A stretch of DNA of 64,000 nucleotides, from contig NC_089249.1 of NCBI RefSeq assembly GCF_963930625.1, positions 121,118,480 through 121,182,479 of the forward strand, in the 5' to 3' direction. This document shows, piece by piece, positions 11,637 to 22,120 of this stretch. The translations under genes and the position numbers were made by a program. The notes beneath the pieces are model-generated. The model was not told the origin of the DNA and did no database searches. It saw nothing but the letters and a program-made list of their open reading frames with translations. This stretch comes from Muntiacus reevesi. Taxonomy: Eukaryota; Chordata; Mammalia; Artiodactyla; Cervidae. The number at the start of each line of letters is the position of its first letter. Position 1 is the first letter of the stretch.

Positions 11637-13616
11637 GGAGCAAGACCATCCCCAAGAAAAAGAAATGCAAAAAAGCAAAATGGCTGTCTGAGAAGACCTT
11701 ACAAATAGCTGTGAAAAGAAGAGAAGTGAAAAGCAAAGGAGAAAAGGAAAGATATTCCCATTTGAATGCAGAGTTCCAAAGAATAGCAAGGAGAGATGAG
11801 AAAGCCTTCCTCAGTGATCAATGCAAAGAAATAGAGAAAAAAAATAATATAGGAAAGACTAGAGATCTCTTCAAGAAAATTAGAGATATCTAGGAAACAC
11901 TTCATGCAAAGATGGGCACAATAAAAGGACAGAGATGGTATGTTTCTAACAGAAGCAGAAGATATTAAGAAGAGGTGGCAAGAATACACAGAAGAACTAT
12001 ACAAAAAAGATCTTCATGACCCAGATAATCATGAAGGTGTGACCACTCACACTCACCTAGAGCCAGACATCCTGGAATGTGAAATCAGGTGGGCCTTAGA
12101 AAGCATCACTACGAACAAAGTTAGTGGAGGTGATGGAATTTCAGTTGAGCTATTTCAAATCCTAAAAGATGATGCTGTGAAAGTGCTGCACTCAATATGT
12201 CAGCAAATTTGGAAAACTCAGCAGTGGCCACAAGACTGGAAAAGGTCAGTTTTCATTCCAATCCCAAAGAAAGGTAATTCCCAAAGGTAATTGGAATTTC
12301 ATTCCAATCCCAAAGAATGCTCAAACTGCCGCATGATTGCACTCATCTCACACGCTAGTGAAGTAATGCTCAAAATTCTCCAAGTCAGGCTTCAGCAATA
12401 TGTGAACCGTGAAATTCCGGATGTTCAAGTTGGTTTTAGAAAAGGCAGAGGAACCAGAGATCAAATTGCCAGCATCTTCTGGATCATCGAAAAAGCAAGA
12501 GAGTTCTAGATAAACATTTATTTCTGCTTTATTGACTATGCCAAAGCCTTTGACTGTGTGTTCACAATAAACTGTGGAAAATTTTTCAAGAGATGGGAAT
12601 ACCAGACCACCTGACCTGCCTCTTGAGAAACCTGTATGCTGGTCAGGAAGCAACAGTTAGAACTCGACATGGAACAACAGACTGGTTCCAAATAGAAAAA
12701 GGAGTACATCAAGGCTGTATATTGTCACCGTGCTTATTTAACTTATATGCAGAGTACATCATGAGAAACGCTGGGCTGGAGGAAGCACAAGCTGGAATCA
12801 AGATTGCCAGGAGAAATATCAATAACCTCAGATATGCAGATGACACCACCCTTATGTCAGAAAGTAAAGAAGAACTAAAGAGCCTCTTGATGAAAGTGAA
12901 AGAGGAGAGTGAAAAAGTTGGCTTAAAGCTCAACATTCAGAAAACTAAGACCATGGCATCTGGTCCCATCACTTCATGGCAAATAGATGGAGAAACAGTG
13001 GAAACAGTGGTTGACTTTATCTTTCAGGGCTCCAAAATCACTGTGGCTGGTGATTGCAGCCATAAAATTAAAAGACGCTTGATCTTGGAAGGAAAGTTAT
13101 GACCAACCTAGACAGCATATTAAAAAGCAGAGATATTATTTTGCCAACAAAGGTCCATCTAGTCAAGGCTATGGTTTTTCCAGTAGTCATGTATGGATGT
13201 GAGAGTTGGACTATAAAGAAAGCCGAGTGCCGAAGAACTGATGCTTTGGAACTGTGGTATTGGAGAAGACTCTTGAGAGTCCCTTGGACTGCAAGGAGAT
13301 CCAACCAGTCCATCCTAAAGGAGATCAGTCCTGGGCGTTCATTGGAAGGACTGATGCTGAAGCTGAAACTCCAATACTTTGGCCACATGATGCAGAGAGC
13401 TGACTCATTGAAAAGACCCTGATTTTCAGAAAGATTGAGGGCAGGAGGGTAAGGGGACGACAGAGGATGAAATGGTTGGATGGCATCACTGACATAATGG
13501 ACATGGGTTTGGGTAGACTCCAGGAGCTGGTGATGGACTGGGAGGCCTGGCATGCTGCGGCTCATGGGGTCGGACACAAAGAGTCGGACACAACTGATCA
13601 ACTGAACTGTACTGAA
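11637..13616 (+). mobile_element. BovB LINE copy 2, longest in window (about 2 kb)
   Basis: Forward BovB covering the C-terminal two thirds of ORF2 (reverse transcriptase and C-terminal region). It is 5'-truncated near 11637, so the endonuclease domain is absent. The 3' end is near 13616. A short AGCTAA is present at both ends (11627-11632, 13617-13622), but it is too short to be a sure TSD. The opposite-strand open frame at 13068-13658 is antisense to this element and not a gene. Confidence 0.95.
11711..13422 (+). pseudogene. BovB ORF2 reverse transcriptase, broken
   Basis: The reading frame survives in pieces: 11711-11893, 11940-12290, 12291-12509, 12593-13102 and 13099-13422. Visible landmarks are the QVGFRKGRGTRDQI block (near 12430), the first catalytic Asp in AFDCV (Asp codon 12552-12554), HQGCILSP (12707-12730), the YADD active site (12833-12844), and the C-terminal HLVKAMVFPVVMYGCESW block. 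Lesions I can place are a frameshift between 11893 and 11940, a stop at 12288-12290 inside a local duplication, an in-frame TAG at 12507-12509, a frameshift near 12563-12590 and another near 13090. The catalytic residues are present, but a continuous protein cannot be made. It is a dead copy of a retrotransposon gene, not a host gene. Confidence 0.93.
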
Positions 13617-13770
13617 AGCTAAAAAAATTAAAATTACATAAAAGTATGCTACGTCCAAACTATCAGGTTAAAAGAAACTGAGTGACTGTAAACCTAGATA
13701 TTTCATCCTATTACAGTAGGCAACCTCAGTGTCCCTCAGTGAGCCCCACCTTCTCTGTTCACACGCATTC

Positions 13771-13990
13771 ATGTGTGCTAAGTCGCTTCTGTTGTGTCCA
13801 ACTCTTTGGGACGCTGTGGACTGTAGCCTACCAGGTTCCTCTGTCCATGGAATTCTCTAGGGAAGGATACTGGAGTGGGTTGCCATGATCTCCTTCATGT
13901 GATCTTCCCGACTCAGGGCTTAAATGTACGTCTCCTGCAGCTCCTGCATTGCAGGTGGGTTTTTTACTGATGAGCCACTGGGGAAGCCCC
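13771..13990 (-). mobile_element. Bov-tA SINE
   Basis: Reverse Bov-tA: GTGTGCTAAGTCGCTTC tail, GATACTGGAGTGGGTTGCC body and tRNA-like head ending GGGGAAGCCCC. No convincing TSD. Confidence 0.9.
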
Positions 13991-13991
13991 C

Positions 13992-14511
13992 TGGTATTCA
14001 CGTTCTTGTTTAATTCCTGCCTCCTTTGAATGTGGATTGGATTTGATGATTCCCTTCTACTGAATCTAATGTACTAACAGTGATAGGATGATTCTTCTGA
14101 GACTGAGTTATAAAAAGACTGTGACTTGTCTCAGTTTCTCTCTAAAGCCATTTCTCTCTATCCCATTACCCTCCCTCTTTCTGTTTCTTTGTCTCTTTTT
14201 CTCATCACCAGATACCATATTGGGAGGCTACCCAGGCAGCCCATGGACAGGCTCATACACTGGAAAACAGCATGACATGGAAGCAGATCTTGTAAATCTT
14301 GTCAAGGGAACAGTCTTGGGAGCAGATTCTTCAGTGCCAGTTCAATCTCAACATGACTGCAGGTCCAGAACAGCTTGAATATCTCTTGAACTACAGGTAC
14401 TCTTTTAAGATACATCCAGCTTCCTAACCCATGGAAACCTGGAAATAATAAATGTTTATTCTTTTAATCGTCTAAATTTGCAGGGTAATTTGGCACACAG
14501 CAATAAATAAG
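13992..14511 (+). mobile_element. MaLR LTR (MLT1-like)
   Basis: Forward order of an MLT1-type LTR: TTCTCTTTTTCTCATCACCAG, GGCAGCCCATGGACAGGC, TGGGAGCAGATTCTTCAG, CATGACTGCAGG, then AATAATAAATGTTTATTC (polyadenylation region) and GGTAATTTGGCACACAGCAATA near its 3' end. A BovB inserted into the last bases of the LTR. Confidence 0.65.
14502..14511. repeat. Left TSD of inverted BovB copy 3
   Basis: AATAAATAAG here is repeated exactly at 15661-15670, directly after the BovB 3' tail. It is low in complexity, so the match is supportive rather than decisive. Confidence 0.65.
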
Positions 14512-15230
14512 TTTGTTGTGATCCACACAGTCAAAGGCTTTAGCATAGTCAATGAAGCAGAAGTAGATATTTTTCTGAAATTCCCTTGCTTTCTCCATGA
14601 TCCAGAGAATGTTGGCAATTTGGTATCTGGTTCCTCTGCCTCTTCAAAGCCCACCTTGTATATTTGGAAGTTCTCAGTTCATATACTACTAAAGCCTAGC
14701 TTGAGGGATTTTGAGCCTAACCTTGCTAGCATGTGAAATGAGCACAATTATATAGTAGTTTGAACATTCTTGGCCTTTCCCTTCTTTGGGATTAGAACAA
14801 AAGCTGACTTTTTTTCAATCCTGTGGCCTCTGCTGAGTTTTCCAAATTTGCTGACATATTGAGTGCAGCACTTTCACAGCATCATCTTTTAGGATTTGAA
14901 ATAGCTCAGCTGAAATTCCATCACCTCCACTAGCTTTCTTTGTAGTAATGCTTCCAAAGGCAGCCCACTTGACTTCACTTGTATGGCTCTAGATGAGTGA
15001 CCACACCATCATGGTAATCTGGATCATTAAGACTTTTTTTTGTATAGCTCTTCTGTATATTCTTTACACGTTTTCTTATTCACTTGTGCTTCTGTTACAT
15101 TCTTTCTGTTTCTGTCCTTTATCATGCCCATCCTTGCATGAAATATTCCCTCGATAGCTCCAATTTTCTTGAAGAGATCTTTAATCTTTCCCATTCTATT
15201 GTTTTTTTTTCTATTTCTTTGCATTATTCA
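14512..15230 (-). mobile_element. BovB copy 3, inverted 5' segment (twin-primed)
   Basis: Reverse-strand BovB spanning the part of ORF2 that matches about 11830-12545 of copy 2. It contains ATCCACACAGTCAAAGGC at the left and TTGAAGAGATCTTTAATC at the right. The bases at the left junction (AGTTTGT) match BovB sequence at the point where the inversion starts, as expected for microhomology priming. It belongs to the same insertion as the forward segment that follows. Confidence 0.85.
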
Positions 15231-15239
15231 TTTAAAAAG

Positions 15240-15660
15240 TCATATACAGATGTGAGAACTGAACCATAAAGAAGGCTGAGCACCAAAGAATTGATACTTT
15301 GAATTGTGGTGCTGAAGAAGACTCTTTAGAGTCTCTTGGACAGTAAGGAGATGAAAGCAGTCAGTCCTAAAAGACATCAACCCTGAATATTCATTGGAAG
15401 GACTGATGTTGAAGCTGAAGCTCTAATAGTCTGGCCACCTGATGTGAAGAGTCAACTAGTTGAAAAAGACCATGATGCTGAGAAAGATTGAAGACAAAAA
15501 GAGAAGGGGGTGGCAGAGGATGAGATAGTTAGGTAGCATCACTAATACAATGGACTTGAATTTGAGCAAACTATGAGAGATGGTGGAGGACAGAGGAGTC
15601 TGGCATGCTATAGTCCATGGGGTCACAAACTAGGACACAACTTGGTGACTAATAACAACA
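15240..15660 (+). mobile_element. BovB copy 3, forward 3' segment
   Basis: Forward BovB 3' end, from GATGTGAGAACTGAACCATAAAG to the terminal TGGTGACTAATAACAACA. It matches copy 2 from about 13195 to its end. About 650 bp of element lying between the two segments is missing. The right TSD follows at once (15661-15670). Confidence 0.9.
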
Positions 15661-15670
15661 AATAAATAAG
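15661..15670. repeat. Right TSD of BovB copy 3
   Basis: Exact copy of AATAAATAAG. Confidence 0.65.
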
Positions 15671-16224
15671 AACTTTGCACAACTTGGGACATGTGTCTGT
15701 CTAAGAACAGAAATGTTTGCATTTCATTCAACTTAAATATTTTAACAATCTAATGGGAAACTACATTTTATTTTTCATGAAGGTCTTTGCACTTGTGTGT
15801 CACATCTATACCATTTGAAAAAAAACAGGAGAGACATTGTAATCAGAGGATGACTTGATACTGTTTCTTCTTAGTAGAATCATTGGGTGAAATACTGTTA
15901 GACTTAATAAAATAAAAAATAAGCAAAAATATTTTATTTTTGCCTAATGGTGAAAGAGTCAAGTATGGCATAGTATTACTGAAAATCACTTTGAATACCA
16001 CAATAATAAATCACAACACAACTTAGGATCATGGCTCATAAATGAGATCTATGCACAGAACTTTGGCTGTCTAAAAGGTTATTGAAAGAAAGCATAATAA
16101 TGGAATCTCAGGAAAGGAAGAACTGTACAACTGAACAGAAATATATTTAATTTTTCGTCAAGTAGAGAAAAATGCAAATAGATACATCTACTTCTGAAAA
16201 GATAGGGTTCAAAATATATAATAG
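15671..16224. other. AT-rich single-copy stretch
   Basis: No repeat family, exon or RNA gene is recognised. Confidence 0.4.
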
Positions 16225-16405
16225 CAGTGACAAGTTATATTTATAGAGCACTTCCATGTTTGTTCTTTATAGCTTTCATATCTGTAATATCCTGTTTCAC
16301 AGTTCAGTTGTGAAACAGGTCAGCCTAAATGATTTTTTCTTCATTTTACAGATGAAAACAGAGATTTTGCTCTATCACCTTGGGGATGCAGATTGACTAA
16401 AACAT
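16225..16405 (-). mobile_element. MIR-like fragment with a perfect hairpin
   Basis: TTATATTTATAGAGCACTTCC and TTCATTTTACAGATGAAAAC fit a reversed MIR. Between them lies a perfect 10-bp inverted repeat (CCTGTTTCAC 16291-16300 and GTGAAACAGG 16310-16319, loop 9 nt) that the MIR order does not explain. Confidence 0.5.
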
Positions 16406-16453
16406 CTTTCATTGCAATAGTTTGGAAATTTTAGGTCATACCTCATAAAACAG

Positions 16454-16508
16454 GTATCTGTCTATCTATCTATCTATCCATTCATCCACCCACTCGTCTA
16501 TCTATCTC
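16454..16508. repeat. (TCTA)n tetranucleotide tract
   Basis: Runs of TCTATC are interrupted by CCATTCATCCACCCACTCG before resuming. Imperfect microsatellite. Confidence 0.9.
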
Positions 16509-16737
16509 CTGTCTGACAATCACAACCCTCTAGAAGATAGTCTGTGAGGCTGGAAGTAAGGCAAAAATTTCTTAACATTGGCTGAAGTAACTCCCAAAGA
16601 CATATGCACTAAAATCTTAGCTGTAAAATGGTAACACTTAACTTTTAAAGAGTTGCTCAGACTTTCTATGCAGAACCTATGGACACTTGTTTTAAACGGA
16701 ATGCTAACAGGTTTGGTTTTGTTCTTTTGTTCCCAAG

Positions 16738-16857
16738 GCGAGAGCAGGCTAACTGAGGAGAGGCAGGCAAGCCGACAGAATAATCTGACAGCAAGGACGA
16801 GTAAGGAAGAAATTAAAAAGAAACCACGGAACCAGAGAAAGCAGCTTTCGGACACTT
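16738..16857 (+). other. Possible terminal exon, unproven
   Basis: A pyrimidine-rich acceptor (TTTTGTTCTTTTGTTCCCAAG, AG at 16736-16737) is followed by an open frame that runs 40 codons to TAA at 16855-16857. It would encode a strongly basic, Gln/Arg/Lys-rich end (ESRLTEERQASRQ...RKQLSDT). The piece is purine-rich and holds about five CpGs in 125 bp within CpG-poor DNA. An internal GTAAGG (16801) could also act as a donor. I do not recognise the peptide, and an open frame this short is not unlikely by chance. Confidence 0.15.
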
Positions 16858-16984
16858 AAAGTGAAGGTAGACATTGTGACCTGTTTCAAAGCACTTCACA
16901 ATAATTAATGCTGATAATTATCACTCCAAAGTCAGTAAAATGTCAAAATAGGATCAGCACCTTAAGGTGACAAACTAATTGTGA

Positions 16985-17215
16985 CTGGCATATTTTGAGT
17001 ATTTACTTTTTAGCAAGAACCAAGTAGATGTAGGTGCTTTACATACATTATCTCTAATCCTCTCAACCCTCAAGGTTTTGGAGTGAGAAAAATGAGACTT
17101 ACAGAGTTTAAGCCACTTCCTTACGGTCACACAGGTGCCAATAAATGATCTAGAATTCAAGTTCAGATATTTCTAATTGAAAACCTCCCTTCTGTCCACT
17201 ATTCTACACAACCTG
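16985..17215 (-). mobile_element. MIR SINE
   Basis: Reversed MIR order: GAGTATTTACTTTTTAGC, TGCTTTACATACATTATCTC, AATGAGACTTACAGAG, CCTTACGGTCACACAGGTG, then TCTAGAATTCAAGTTCAG. Confidence 0.65.
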
Positions 17216-18700
17216 AAAGATGCCTATCAAAACCTGCTCAAGGTTTAACAACAAAAAAAGTGTTTTAGTATCTAAGAGCATAGTTTGCTAATTTGGGAAC
17301 CAAATCATTTCTGTTATACCTGTCATTTCCCCCAAAGTACTAGTGAAATATTGATCTTTGTGTACTTTTTGGCAAAGAGCAGAGTACATTTTTTTGCTTG
17401 GCATGAACAGGATGTCTTTTTAAAATTATACAACAGCAGAACAGACTGCTTTGTGAGCTAGTGAGTTACCCATCTCTGAGAATATCATAGCCATAGGTAT
17501 TTAATATTTTCCAGGGTTGCTGAAGACAATCTTTCTTTATAGAAAAGAAAATGGATCACTAAGGACTTGCCTCATTTCTAAGAATTTGTGTCTTGAAAAT
17601 CCTGTTTCATCCTTATATGCAGTATTTCTAACAAATCCTAAATGGTGAAGAAAGATTTCCTACTAGATGAATTATCATTCTTGAGAGCACAAAAATAGTG
17701 GGTTCAGCTCTCTTAAAAGTTGCATTTAGTTAAGAATTTTTTTCTGTCTTTAATCCTTTGGTGTCAAATGGATTACTGCATGTTCAATACTTAATTACTG
17801 AATCTTCATCATCTCCAAATACTTCTGTGCTTAATATTTATTAAAACCTTTTTTTCAGGGAGACAAACCTCATCTACCATCTGAAATCTAATTTTCATGA
17901 CATTTTGTAGATAGTAGTTATGAACTAATAATGCACAGTGCTGTTTGAAATCATCATTCCTTATGTTATACTATGAAATTAATTTTCCCTTTTGATTTTT
18001 AATATGTTTCTCTTGTTCAGTAGGGTGCCCTCCTAGTGATAATTTTGACCAGTCATTTTAAATTGCTATTCAAAACAGACTGAGCAGTGTTTCACATGAA
18101 CATTTCTATTACATTTCCCATGATGTTACTTATGATTAAAAAATAACTACTGTGGTAGAAAAAAAAAAAAACCAAAGAAATATATAATCAAATATTTTAT
18201 ATCTTACTCATGACAGATGAAATAAACCTAAATCAGCTTATGTAAGTACAGAAAAATATTTGTAAAAAATTTCATTGATGAATACTTTTGTCCATTCACT
18301 CTAGAGCTGAATTATCAATTAGGCTCAGTAGGCATAGGGGTACTATATACTAAATAGTGTGGGGCCTGCCATATGTTTAGGAGAACACAAAAATGTTTTA
18401 TTTTAAAAGCAAAAAAAAACCCCAATGAACTTTTAGGTTAAAGAAAATGTGTCAGTATATAATATTACTATATTCATTTTTATACCAATGCATTTATAAA
18501 ATATAATTTAAAAAAAATCCCTTTTAAATGGAGAAAGTAGCCCACAAAGGCAATAGTGCCCAGGACCCATGCAAGATGTTATGTTTTTCAGATTTACTCC
18601 TTCTAATAGGGCTTAGTGAGCTCATTGCTGTTTATTATCCCTACTCTAGAACAGATATATAGGTGGTGAGGAAAAGTGGGGTAAAATGGTGGATGGGATA
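17216..18700. other. AT-rich single-copy stretch
   Basis: No transposon or exon is recognised. A-runs occur at about 18159-18171 and 18411-18419. ATTA/TAAT words are frequent between 17640 and 18240, so part of it could be regulatory, but nothing here demonstrates that. Confidence 0.4.
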
Positions 18701-18708
18701 AAAGACAC

Positions 18709-18783
18709 AAGGAACACATGAACTCCTTTTTTCTTCAAGGAACACATGAACTCCTTTTTTCTTCAAGGAACACATGAACTCCT
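18709..18783. repeat. 28-bp perfect tandem repeat, 2.7 copies
   Basis: Units 18709-18736 and 18737-18764 are identical, each beginning AAGGAACACATGAACTCC and ending TTTTTTCTTC. The third starts at 18765 and stops after 19 bp. Zero divergence implies a recent expansion. Confidence 0.95.
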
Positions 18784-18789
18784 AGTAGA

Positions 18790-19200
18790 TGAAGTATTTG
18801 AATTGACTACAATATGGTAAATGATATTATTGACACAGATGAGACACAAGGGAAAGATTGAGGAGGCAGTGACCAACTCTGCCTGGTGGGAACGGTGTGT
18901 GTCGTAGCACATGACATTATACTAGACTTTGAGAAATGAGATGGATTAACCTCATTTAATCCGAGGGGTAGTGAGAGGCTTTGCTCTTGGCAAATGGATG
19001 GCATGTGCAAGGGCCTTACAGTGTAATAGGCCTTGATACTTTCTAGAAACTGAAGACAACACATTATGACTGCACAGAGTAAGAGCAGGTACCCTGGAAG
19101 TTGTAAAAAGGTAGACCGTGTCCACAACAGGAAAAGAAGGGCCTTGGTGCCATCCTTGTCATGCCAGTGAGACTGCATTTTATTCGGTAGGATAGGGTTT
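18790..19200 (-). mobile_element. Probable L2 remnant
   Basis: Weak reversed-L2 word order (for example AGTGAGAGGC..., GCATGTGCAAGGGCCTTACAG, GACTGCATTTTATTC). Very diverged. The 156-codon open frame at 18807-19277 on the minus strand shows no known domain and is taken as chance. Confidence 0.3.
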
Positions 19201-19446
19201 CTGCATTTCTTGATCTTGACATTAAATACTTTACCATTTGGCTCCTTAGAGTACCATCTCCCATGATACTCTCCCAAAATACTCCAGTGCCAAACATCCT
19301 TATGGGTTTATTTGCCTAATTCTACTCTTTTGTACATGTTCTCACTCTATCTGGAAAATAATCTGTCCTTTTCTCAAAACAACCATCTCAGCATCTTCAG
19401 CTTGCCTCCCTCAGCTGTAGGGAGTTGAAAACTGAGAAGAACCTTT

Positions 19447-19463
19447 GGAATAATCTAGTCCTT
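19447..19463. repeat. Left TSD of CHR SINE
   Basis: GGAATAATCTAGTCCTT here and GGAATTATTTAATCCTT at 19725-19741 match at 14 of 17 positions and bracket the SINE. The divergence suits an older insertion than the Bov-tA copies. Confidence 0.75.
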
Positions 19464-19724
19464 TTTTTAAAAAAAGATATTCATTTATTTTATTTGTCTG
19501 GCTGCCTTAGGTCTTAGTTGCAGCATGGGGAATCTTCGTTGCATTATGCGGGATTGTTGCGGTACACAGACTCTCTAGTTGTGGCTCTTGGGCTCAGTAG
19601 TTGTGGCGTGCAGCCTTAGTTGCTTCAAGGCACGTGGGATCTTAATTCCCCAACCAGGGATTGAACCTGTGTCCCCTGCATTGCCGGACAGATTCTTAAT
19701 CACTGGACCACCAGGGAAGCCCAT
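19464..19724 (-). mobile_element. CHR-type SINE (older cetartiodactyl family)
   Basis: Reverse-strand copy. The A-rich tail (as T/A run) is at the left, followed by TTGCAGCATGGGGAATC and CTCTAGTTGTGGCTC. The tRNA-like head at the right contains GGATTGAACC and CACTGGACCACCAGGGAAGCCC. Body differs from Bov-tA (repeated AGTTGTGG... motifs instead of the BovB tail). Confidence 0.85.
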
Positions 19725-19837
19725 GGAATTATTTAATCCTTAACCTTCATTTCGCTGATAAAACTGAGATCCAGAGGATCAATTAACTTGTGTCTATTTC
19801 CATAGTCAGCATGAAATGGAAATGAAATGGGACCAGA

Positions 19838-20060
19838 TTTGTCTGGCGGATGGCTCACATGGTAAAAAATTTGCCATCTGAGCCGATGTGGGACACCCGG
19901 GTTTGATTCCTGGGTCAGGAAGATTCCCTGGAGAAGGGAATGGCAACCCATTCCAGTGTTCTTGCCTGGAGAACTCCATGGACAGAGGAGCCTGGCCAGC
20001 TATAGTCCATGGGGCCACAAAGAGTCAGACATCAGTGACTGACTAACACTTTCATTTTTC
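19838..20060 (+). mobile_element. Bov-tA SINE
   Basis: Slightly decayed head (CTGGCGGATGGCTCACATGG), intact body TTCTTGCCTGGAGAACTCC and BovB-like tail ending GACTGACTAACAC. Confidence 0.9.
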
Positions 20061-21823
20061 ATGGTGGGAATGATTTTTGTAGCAATTGTCTTCCCACTGC
20101 ATTTGGTTATTAATCATGAACTGTGCATATTGACATAGCTTGTGTCATCATCAACTATTTAAATTTTACCATTTGATTTGTTTATTCCCTGTTATATTTT
20201 CCTAACAAATGTTAATGCCCTGTGACCCTGAACTGCCTCTTAAAGTACTTCTCTACAAGACCTAAAGCAGTGATTTGACATATAAGGAAGCCCTTAAATA
20301 GTTAACAATCATCCTCATGAAATGATTTGCCTACTTTTAGAGATGACTGAATTTACAATGGGACAGAGAAGGAAGCAGCACTTGTCTTTCTTTGTATTTC
20401 CAAGGAGTAAAGTCTGTGACATAGATCTTATGCCCTTGATTTGTTGAGTCTGCTCCTTAGGAAAAAAATCTGTGAGACAATGAAGATAGGCAAAGAGAAA
20501 GAGCAAGTCTAGCCTCGGCCACATGACCTACTGGAGGCCGGTGGGCGTTCTGCAGCGTTCCAGAACTGTCACTTTACAGAACTGTTCAGAAAAGGGCAGG
20601 CCAAGCCTCAACAAAGCAAGTCATTGCTGTGGGCTGCCTAAGAGTGAGGTGGGTGGGGGTGGGGGACAGGGAGTATAATCTCTTTGGGGAGGGTGCTCTT
20701 TTCAAGGACAATCCCTGGAAAGGGGATAGATGCAGCTGTGAATCACTGGGAGACAAAAACCACAGCAACTTGTGATGGGTGGACTGGCTCAGTAAAGGGA
20801 ATCTGGGCATGGCACCCGCAGCCATGATTACCACCATCATTTAGGGGGACAGAGAAGAATAAAAACAACCAACAAATAAGCAAGACAACCCAAGGAAACA
20901 AAACAGAAAACCCAGATAACAGGAGGCAAAGAACTGATCTTCTTCCTCTAAAGTCTGGCTTCTTTTGTTAGGTCATAAATTTTTTCAAGTTCCTCCCACA
21001 GAGCTTTACTTAACCTAATGTCCCTATTGACCCCTATTCTAATAAAAATTTATTGTACAGATTTAATGTACAAACAAATGAATCACTTCTAATGGTGTGG
21101 CTTGTCTTTCAGAGGAACGCAATCACTGTTGAGGAAAAAGTGTCATAGATCATCAGATAGTAGATCATTTCCAAGGTTTTGAAGAGCAGATACTGCAGTT
21201 TCTGATTTTGCCTCAAAATAGCCATAACGACAAAGGAAAGATCCAAATCCAAAAATTAATCCCTCTCACACCCCTGAAAAAGCCTTCCAAATCATTTACC
21301 CTATAGGTAACATTGAAACAAACCAATAAAGGCTCATATAAATGGAGATTTTTCGTAAAGATCTATCTGGCACCAAAATGTCTGTTGGGTACAGTGGCAC
21401 AGCTCTGGAATTAACACACAATCTGCCCAGCAGTGCAGGAGCTGGCTGTGTGTGATGGATCCTAAACACACTCTCCCCTTGGGCCTTGAAAGTAATTTTG
21501 CTTGTTCTAATCTTAGTCTGAGTCCAGCAATTAGGATTCCATCAGGTCTCTGCTATTTCAAACAGCCCCTGTTTTCACTCCCATCATTTTCACAACAGAG
21601 TTGACTTTTTTACTCCAGCCCTGGACACCTCAGTTTACTTCGGTAAATCTGCAATGCCTCCCATGGAGCACATGGCTCTGCATCTGAATTTGGGCTTAGT
21701 AACCAAAGGAGGCTTTGCTCTTCCAAAAGCTTCTCCCGGTGATGCCAAGCAGTACGAGAAAGGCTTGGACCCATTGTGTGGTTTCTTTCTGTATAGCCAT
21801 CTCTACCTGCCTCTCCTGGGCTG
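20061..21823. other. Single-copy stretch
   Basis: No transposon recognised. 20640-20680 is a G-rich run. 21380-21620 is a CpG-poor, repeat-free block of the kind often found conserved, but this is untested. Open frames here (20315-20524, 20586-20840, 21654-21878) carry no family motif. Confidence 0.4.
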
Positions 21824-22120
21824 TTTTTTTTTTTTTTTTTTTAAATCTTCTTTATTCTGTAAACTTCTCACAGTGTGAGATTTAGACTAATTCAGCATTC
21901 CATTGGAAAGATATAGCAGGAGGTTCTCACAGATTTACTTGAGCACCATGAGGCTTAACTGGGATCCCGGCCCCCGTGCTAGTTCCTTTATAAGTCCTCC
22001 AATCTGACCAGATGCCAGTCCATCCCTGTGGTTTGTACAGCATGCTAGGAATATAAATTTTGAGAAAATAATTAGTAATAATAATTTCTAAGAAAACTGG
22101 GGTCAAAACTTCCACAATGT
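21824..22120 (-). mobile_element. Possible 3' end of a retroposed transcript
   Basis: A run of 19 T (21824-21842) is followed 8 bp later by TTTATT (21851-21856). On the minus strand this reads AATAAA, a short spacer, then poly(A), as in a processed transcript. The upstream 62-codon open frame (21927-22115) resembles no protein I know. I could not find a matching TSD, so the left-to-right extent is uncertain. Confidence 0.35.

Noticed and set aside
11637..13616. An active, full-length BovB
   Set aside because: It lacks the 5' endonuclease region and has several stops and frameshifts.
13068..13658. Longest open frame in the window (196 codons, minus strand)
   Set aside because: It is the antisense of the forward BovB copy 2, beginning in the flank. 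It shares no protein family and follows the LINE exactly.
18709..18783. CRISPR-like regular repeat
   Set aside because: The units are directly adjacent with no spacers, and the genome is mammalian.
18807..19277. 156-codon open frame, minus strand
   Set aside because: No domain, signal peptide pattern or splice context recognised. It lies over probable L2 debris and overlaps another frame.
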